Assembly: GCA_964370635.1 (NCBI GenBank)
Contig: CAYJJU010000001.1
Location: 62,001 to 126,000, forward strand
Direction of reading: 5' to 3'
DNA length: 64,000 nucleotides
Source of the DNA: SIG603 sp964370635
GTDB lineage: Bacteria; Bacillota; Clostridia; Oscillospirales; Acutalibacteraceae
Within the stretch, counting starts at the first letter, position 1. Each line of letters begins with the position of its first letter. The notes below the pieces were generated by a model, which saw only the letters and a list, made by a program, of their open reading frames with translations, ran no database searches and was not told the DNA's origin. The translations under genes were made by a program, and so were the position numbers. Of this stretch, positions 60,310 through 64,000 are shown one piece after another.

Positions 60310-60478
60310 GGCTGTCGCATTAAAGACATAATGCACAAATGATATGGCAGATTTGTAGGGCAAGGGCTCTGCTCTTGCCGTGGTTATAATATAAATCTGC
60401 ATTTCGGCAAGAGCAGAGCCCTTGCCCTACACCATAACATTGTTCATATTCACCACTGAACGTCTTAATGCGACAGCC
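60310..60478. repeat. Nested palindromic MITE-like element
   Basis: Outer inverted ends GGCTGTCGCATTAAAGAC (60310-60327) and its partner ending at 60478, with one base gap. Inner inverted pair: the 26-bp unit at 60354-60379 and 60406-60431. No ORF. Built like the element at 25654-25812. Confidence 0.8.
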
Positions 60479-60623
60479 CCTATTTTTTCGCCCTTAATAA
60501 TTCTAATTGTGTTTTTACATCTAAATATCCTTTCTTAGACAGTCTGAGAGGGCGATTAGTTTTTTCTAATCGCCCTCAGCGTGTCAAAAAATCTGCAAGA
60601 CAGGGAAACTTGCAAATGCTTTA

Positions 60624-61832
60624 TTAAAATTTACCGCTTCCGCCTGAAAATCCTCCGCCGCTTCTACCGGAGCCACTTCCGCTTCCTCCGCCGCTGCTTT
60701 TAACGATTTTAGTACGTGTTTCGGTTGTGTGTGTAAAGTTATCTGTGGCAATTTTCATGTCCACTCCGCTTTCCGGCACATAATGTGCGGCGGCAGCTTG
60801 CTTTTTAACACTCTTAAGCTGTCTTTTATAGCTAAATGCTACTATCATTGCAATACCAAAAGAGCCCAGCGTGATAATAATTACCATAGTTATTTCGCCT
60901 AAAGGACCAACTTCGTATTTTACATCGTCAACAAAATCATCAAACCCGCCATACCAATCATTATAACTTAAATGCTCAAGCACCGCGTCTATGACTTCAT
61001 CTTTTGCATCGTCGTCAAATATGCTATTGGCTCTAACGCCGTAAACTGTATCTGCATAATCCCTTGCGTCCATGCTGAGCATCAATAAAAATCCATCTTT
61101 GCCCTCACCTAAACCTAGATTATATTCCAAATAAAACTCGTTTGCAGTAATCCATTGGTCGCTGTTTCCATAAAGGTCTAAATAATTGTCTACTGTCAGT
61201 ATGTAAATTCCAAAGTCCTCTTCTTCGGCAAATTCTGCAATTTCCGCCTCAAGCGCCGCCACTTCCTCGGCTGTCAAAATTCCTGCAGTATCCATAACAA
61301 ATCCCGGTTGTATTTCGGGTTTTGCGCCCTCCTGTTCGGCCGAGCCTGCACCGCCTAAATTCGCATCTCCGCGAATTACACTTGACACTGTGTCAATAAA
61401 ATATCCGGCTCCATCGTCATATCTTACATCAGACCACAAATTTATAAGTTCAGCTTCTATCGCATTTACTTCATCTAGTGAAATATATTTATCATTATAA
61501 ATGGTCATAAAATTCCAAGTTTCTGTGTTGAAATAGACAATATACGCCGTTTCATCAATAATAATAGAATTATTGTCTGCATACGCATATGCCCCATCAC
61601 TTACATCTACTTCATCTGCGTCGTCTGAAGTAATGAGATATACTGGCACTCCAGACTCTTTGTAAAGTTCTTCTACCTTACTTTCAAGCTGTACTTCTAC
61701 TTCGTCTGTAATAATATCAGAATGATCCCTTATGTATCCGCCGACTTCCACGCTGTCTGCTAAAACAGGAGTAGAAATCAGAAAAACTGGCAGTAATAGC
61801 GCTAAAATTAAATTAAAAATTCTATTTTTCAT
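60624..61832 (-). CDS. TPM-domain membrane protein (YgcG-like)
   Basis: A 402-residue protein with a cleavable signal peptide (ALLLPVFLISTPVLA, about residues 12-26). It carries two TPM-type domains (about 28-145 and 180-300; VMDTAGILTAEEVAALEAEI starts the second). A helix at about 308-330 and a cytosolic tail ending in GGGSGSGSG and FSGGSGKF follow. Proteins of this type often accompany a zinc-ribbon protein, as here, 15 bases upstream. The biochemical role is unclear; TPM was linked to photosystem repair in plants. The first TPM domain is rather diverged. Confidence 0.85.
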   Translation of the reverse strand: MKNRIFNLILALLLPVFLISTPVLADSVEVGGYIRDHSDIITDEVEVQLESKVEELYKESGVPVYLITSDDADEVDVSDGAYAYADNNSIIIDETAYIVYFNTETWNFMTIYNDKYISLDEVNAIEAELINLWSDVRYDDGAGYFIDTVSSVIRGDANLGGAGSAEQEGAKPEIQPGFVMDTAGILTAEEVAALEAEIAEFAEEEDFGIYILTVDNYLDLYGNSDQWITANEFYLEYNLGLGEGKDGFLLMLSMDARDYADTVYGVRANSIFDDDAKDEVIDAVLEHLSYNDWYGGFDDFVDDVKYEVGPLGEITMVIIITLGSFGIAMIVAFSYKRQLKSVKKQAAAAHYVPESGVDMKIATDNFTHTTETRTKIVKSSGGGSGSGSGRSGGGFSGGSGKF

Positions 61833-61847
61833 TCTTCTTCCCCCTTA

Positions 61848-62993
61848 TTATAAAAACAGATACACAAGGCTTGCAATCAGCGACAATCCGCCTGTTATAC
61901 TCGCTACAAGTCCCCAAAATTTACCCCAAGACACAGGTAGGTCTCCGACAAATTTTCCTGTCTGCCCGTTCATTGCAAATAAGTGTGGCTTGCCTTTGTA
62001 TCTGGTGCTTAAAAGCCACACCGGTGTCATAGCGTACTTTACTTCTCCCCTGTGAAGATTTACCGCTCTGCCGGTCTCACTGCATGAAGAGTAGCCTTTT
62101 ACGCTGTTTCTCATGACATCAATTGTCGACTGTATCGCACGTGCATCGGCACGAGGAGCGCAGTCGTCCACATTAACATCGTACTTATCCGCTAAAAACC
62201 CTGGCATATATGCCGTTGAAAACTTATTTAATTCTCCATAATCATAGGGTTCTATGGACTCCATATGCTCGTCAGGCATTTTGCTTGAACCGTCTACGGG
62301 AATTTTATGAAACTCAACGCTTCCTGCCCTGCGAACATTATAATGCCTTGTTGTGGTAATTCTATAATCCCCCGAGGTTCTTGTGCTACTATTTGTCGCA
62401 TGATAAGAAATATCTGCATCAGACAGTCCGCTAAATAGCCATACAGGCACATAAACGCCCTTAATTTCTTCTATATTATTCTCACTTGAGAAAAGTTTTG
62501 GTAGCAAAAGTTTGCCCTTATAATGGTCTTTAAGCGCCTGTTTTGCGCCTTCTTTGTCAATTTTAAAAGGAATTACATAATCAGGCTTAACCGCACCTGA
62601 AAATTGCCCAGGTATTACCGTTGGATTTCCACAGTAAACGCAACTTGTGGCAGCCGTTGTCGCATCGCAAATAAGCTCAGCACCACATGACGGGCATGAG
62701 TATGAGCGCATATTTTCTGCGTCTTCTCCCCAGTCGGAATTTAAGTTTTCGGTAGACCACTGGCCATCGGCTGTCTGCTCATTTACCGCCTGCGCTTGTT
62801 GCTCTTGAGCCTTTTCCTCTTCTTTATTGAATGCCTGCGCCGCTTTTTCTTCCTTTTCGGCATACATGCTTTCTACTTCTTCTACTGTGTAAACACTGTC
62901 ACAGTAATCACATTTCAATTTCCCTATCTGGCTGTCAAAATGCATAGGCCCTGTACACGCAGGACACTTATGATTTGTTACCTGTGTTGCCAT
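61848..62993 (-). CDS. Zinc-ribbon protein (TFIIB-type ribbon), partner of the TPM protein
   Basis: A 381-residue protein. Two zinc ribbons: CPACTGPM...CDYC (residues 10-33) and CPSCGAEL...CVYCG (about 98-123), separated by an Ala/Glu/Gln-rich linker. A long beta-rich domain (PDYVIPFKIDKEGAKQALKDHYKG start) and a C-terminal membrane helix (about 358-380) follow. The same domain order is common in Clostridia beside TPM genes. Function unknown. Confidence 0.87.
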   Translation of the reverse strand: MATQVTNHKCPACTGPMHFDSQIGKLKCDYCDSVYTVEEVESMYAEKEEKAAQAFNKEEEKAQEQQAQAVNEQTADGQWSTENLNSDWGEDAENMRSYSCPSCGAELICDATTAATSCVYCGNPTVIPGQFSGAVKPDYVIPFKIDKEGAKQALKDHYKGKLLLPKLFSSENNIEEIKGVYVPVWLFSGLSDADISYHATNSSTRTSGDYRITTTRHYNVRRAGSVEFHKIPVDGSSKMPDEHMESIEPYDYGELNKFSTAYMPGFLADKYDVNVDDCAPRADARAIQSTIDVMRNSVKGYSSCSETGRAVNLHRGEVKYAMTPVWLLSTRYKGKPHLFAMNGQTGKFVGDLPVSWGKFWGLVASITGGLSLIASLVYLFL

Positions 62994-63042
62994 AAATTTA
63001 CCCTCCCGTTTACTAAAACTGATATTTAAATTATATTATAAA

Positions 63043-63429
63043 TTAACTACAAATATCTTCAAATGTATATTGTGAAAGTTTTTCCCTTACTTCCTTTGTT
63101 ATTTCGGCATATATGTTATGCAGTTTGCAGTTTGCTTTTGAGCAGTAGCCCTCTCCTTGGCACCTGCTTATCATGAACGGTCCTTCCACAGATTCAATGA
63201 CGTCTTTAAGGGTAATTTCTGATGGCTTCTTATTTAAAACATATCCACCTTTTACCCCTTTAAACGAGCAAATCATTTCATCTGTCACAAGTTTTCTGAG
63301 TATTTTAAGAGCAAAACGCACCGGCACTTCGCTTTCTTCTGCTATGGTTTTTGCATCTATTTTTTCTTGTTTTTTTGCAAGCACTTCGATAATTCTCACG
63401 GCATAATTTGCCTCAAGTGTCATGTGCAT
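63043..63429 (-). CDS. Rrf2 family transcriptional regulator
   Basis: A 128-residue DNA-binding protein. The winged helix includes AKTIAEESEVPVRFALKIL and the wing FKGVKGGYVLNK. Three cysteines in CQGEGYCSKANC are placed as in Fe-S-sensing Rrf2 proteins (IscR-like), so it probably senses Fe-S or redox state. AAGGAG is 8 bases before the chosen ATG; a GTG three codons earlier lies in that site. Lies 18 bases downstream of rpoD. Confidence 0.9.
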   Translation of the reverse strand: MHMTLEANYAVRIIEVLAKKQEKIDAKTIAEESEVPVRFALKILRKLVTDEMICSFKGVKGGYVLNKKPSEITLKDVIESVEGPFMISRCQGEGYCSKANCKLHNIYAEITKEVREKLSQYTFEDICS

Positions 63430-63447
63430 AACTTTCACTCCTTTTCA

Positions 63448-64000
63448 TTAATCTAAAAAGTCCTTAAGTTTTTTGGAGCGGCTTGGATGTCTTAGTTTTC
63501 TTAATGCCTTCGCCTCAATTTGTCTTATGCGCTCACGGGTAACATTAAATTCCTTGCCCACTTCCTCTAGCGTCCTTGACCTGCCGTCCTCTATTCCAAA
63601 ACGCAGTCTAAGCACTTTTTCTTCTCTCTCTGTAAGCGAGTTTAATACATCGCCTAAGGTTTCTTTTAAAAGGGTATGTGAAGCCGCATCGGCAGGTGCA
63701 GGTGCATCTTCGTCCGGAATAAAGTCGCCTAAGTGGCTGTCTTCCTCTTCGCCTATAGGAGTCTCTAAAGACACAGGCTCAAGCGCTACACGCATAATTT
63801 CACGCACTTTTTCTACGGGCATTTCAATTTGCAGCGCAACTTCCTCTGCTGTGGGCTCGTGGCCGTTTGCATGTAAAAGCTGGCTTGATATCTTTTTAAC
63901 CTTGTTTATGGTTTCAACCATGTGAACAGGTATTCTTATAGTCCTTGCCTGGTCTGCAATTGCCCTTGTTATTGCCTGTCTTATCCACCATGTTGCATAG
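63448..64000 (-). CDS. rpoD: Primary sigma factor RpoD, 3' part (runs off the window)
   Basis: C-terminal 184 or so residues of sigma-A. The part at the edge reads YATWWIRQAITRAIADQ, then RTIRIPVHMVETINK, which is region 2.4-3.0. Region 3 follows (NGHEPTAEEVALQIEM) and region 4 ends with LEEVGKEFNVTRERIRQIEA and KALRKLRHPSRSKKLKDFLD. The 5' part lies beyond position 64000. Confidence 0.97.
   Translation of the reverse strand, partial: YATWWIRQAITRAIADQARTIRIPVHMVETINKVKKISSQLLHANGHEPTAEEVALQIEMPVEKVREIMRVALEPVSLETPIGEEEDSHLGDFIPDEDAPAPADAASHTLLKETLGDVLNSLTEREEKVLRLRFGIEDGRSRTLEEVGKEFNVTRERIRQIEAKALRKLRHPSRSKKLKDFLD

Larger units (their letters stand above)
59993..60623. other. Gene-free stretch filled with hairpins and repeats
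   Basis: No credible gene. Contents: a TGAGGTACACTC/GAGTGTACCTCA hairpin (60082-60110); a TCTGCAAGACA repeat at about 60163-60175 and again at 60590-60602, preceded both times by TGTCAAAAAA; a terminator-like stem (60256-60283); a MITE-like element (60310-60478); and a GAGGGCGATTAG/CTAATCGCCCTC hairpin (60548-60577). Both hairpins are followed directly by AGCGTGTCAAAAAA. Confidence 0.8.

Noticed and set aside
60108..60338. 76-codon minus-strand frame in the repeat region
   Set aside because: Composed of hairpins and repeats, without a ribosome site or recognisable protein features.

Overview
The window looks like chromosome of a low-GC, spore-forming member of the Clostridia, probably an uncultured gut lineage. 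Sporulation genes (an uninterrupted sigK with its pro-sequence, dipicolinate synthase dpaA/dpaB), a V-type (Ntp) ATPase operon, a class II galT, a leucine T-box, the scaffold/GGGtGRT pair and abundant AGGAGG-type ribosome binding sites all fit that group. No rRNA, tRNA, CRISPR array, phage region or transposase gene is visible, and I do not name a genus.

Layout. 0.1-4.9 kb (minus strand): pseudouridine synthase, a DUF4830-like membrane protein, a phosphopantetheinyl transferase, hisF-hisH and glpK. 5.0-5.4 kb: a compact two-promoter cassette with a 29-residue hydrophobic peptide. 5.5-15.9 kb: lipoprotein, galT, sigK, a MacAB-like exporter operon with two adaptor proteins, and a PocR-PAS-GGDEF-EAL protein. 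16-26.7 kb: uridine-kinase-like protein, MATE transporter, acetyltransferase, radical SAM protein, a GH25-like membrane protein, then three more cyclic-di-GMP proteins. 26.8-31.6 kb: T-box-controlled leuA-leuC-leuD-leuB. 31.8-38.7 kb (minus): two membrane-anchored RCC1-like repeat proteins and a tandem pair of MATE transporters. 38.8-47.4 kb: nine-gene V-ATPase operon ntpFIKECGABD whose proteolipid keeps the Na+-ligand residues known from Enterococcus hirae. 47.4-49.1 kb: repeat-rich region with a broken SLOG-type gene split by a MITE-like element, a second copy of the small-peptide cassette, and an all-repeat acidic lipoprotein. 49.3-51 kb: NifU-like scaffold and GGGtGRT protein. 51.2-56.3 kb: transglutaminase lipoprotein plus a reduced type IV pilus-like operon (PilC/GspF, four small membrane proteins, PilT). 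56.4-64 kb: dpaAB, murC, acetyltransferase, a repeat-filled gap, TPM-domain protein with zinc-ribbon partner, an Rrf2 regulator and the 3' part of rpoD.

The best candidate for an undescribed system is the small-peptide cassette, present twice (about 5.04-5.39 kb and 48.08-48.41 kb, opposite orientations). Each copy has two convergent sigma-A promoters with exact 17-bp spacers, a shared bidirectional terminator, a 24-29 residue hydrophobic peptide starting M-[ST]-D-F-E, and a leader with alternating complementary segments that could hide the ribosome binding site. This is the architecture of a type I toxin-antitoxin locus. Each copy is also flanked by direct repeats about 410-420 bp apart.

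Other points: a hairpin plus heptamer repeat family that sits on or next to the stop codons of several genes; a GH25-like protein whose catalytic D-x-E motif reads E-x-K; and a pilus-like operon with a retraction-type ATPase but no recognisable prepilin signal.
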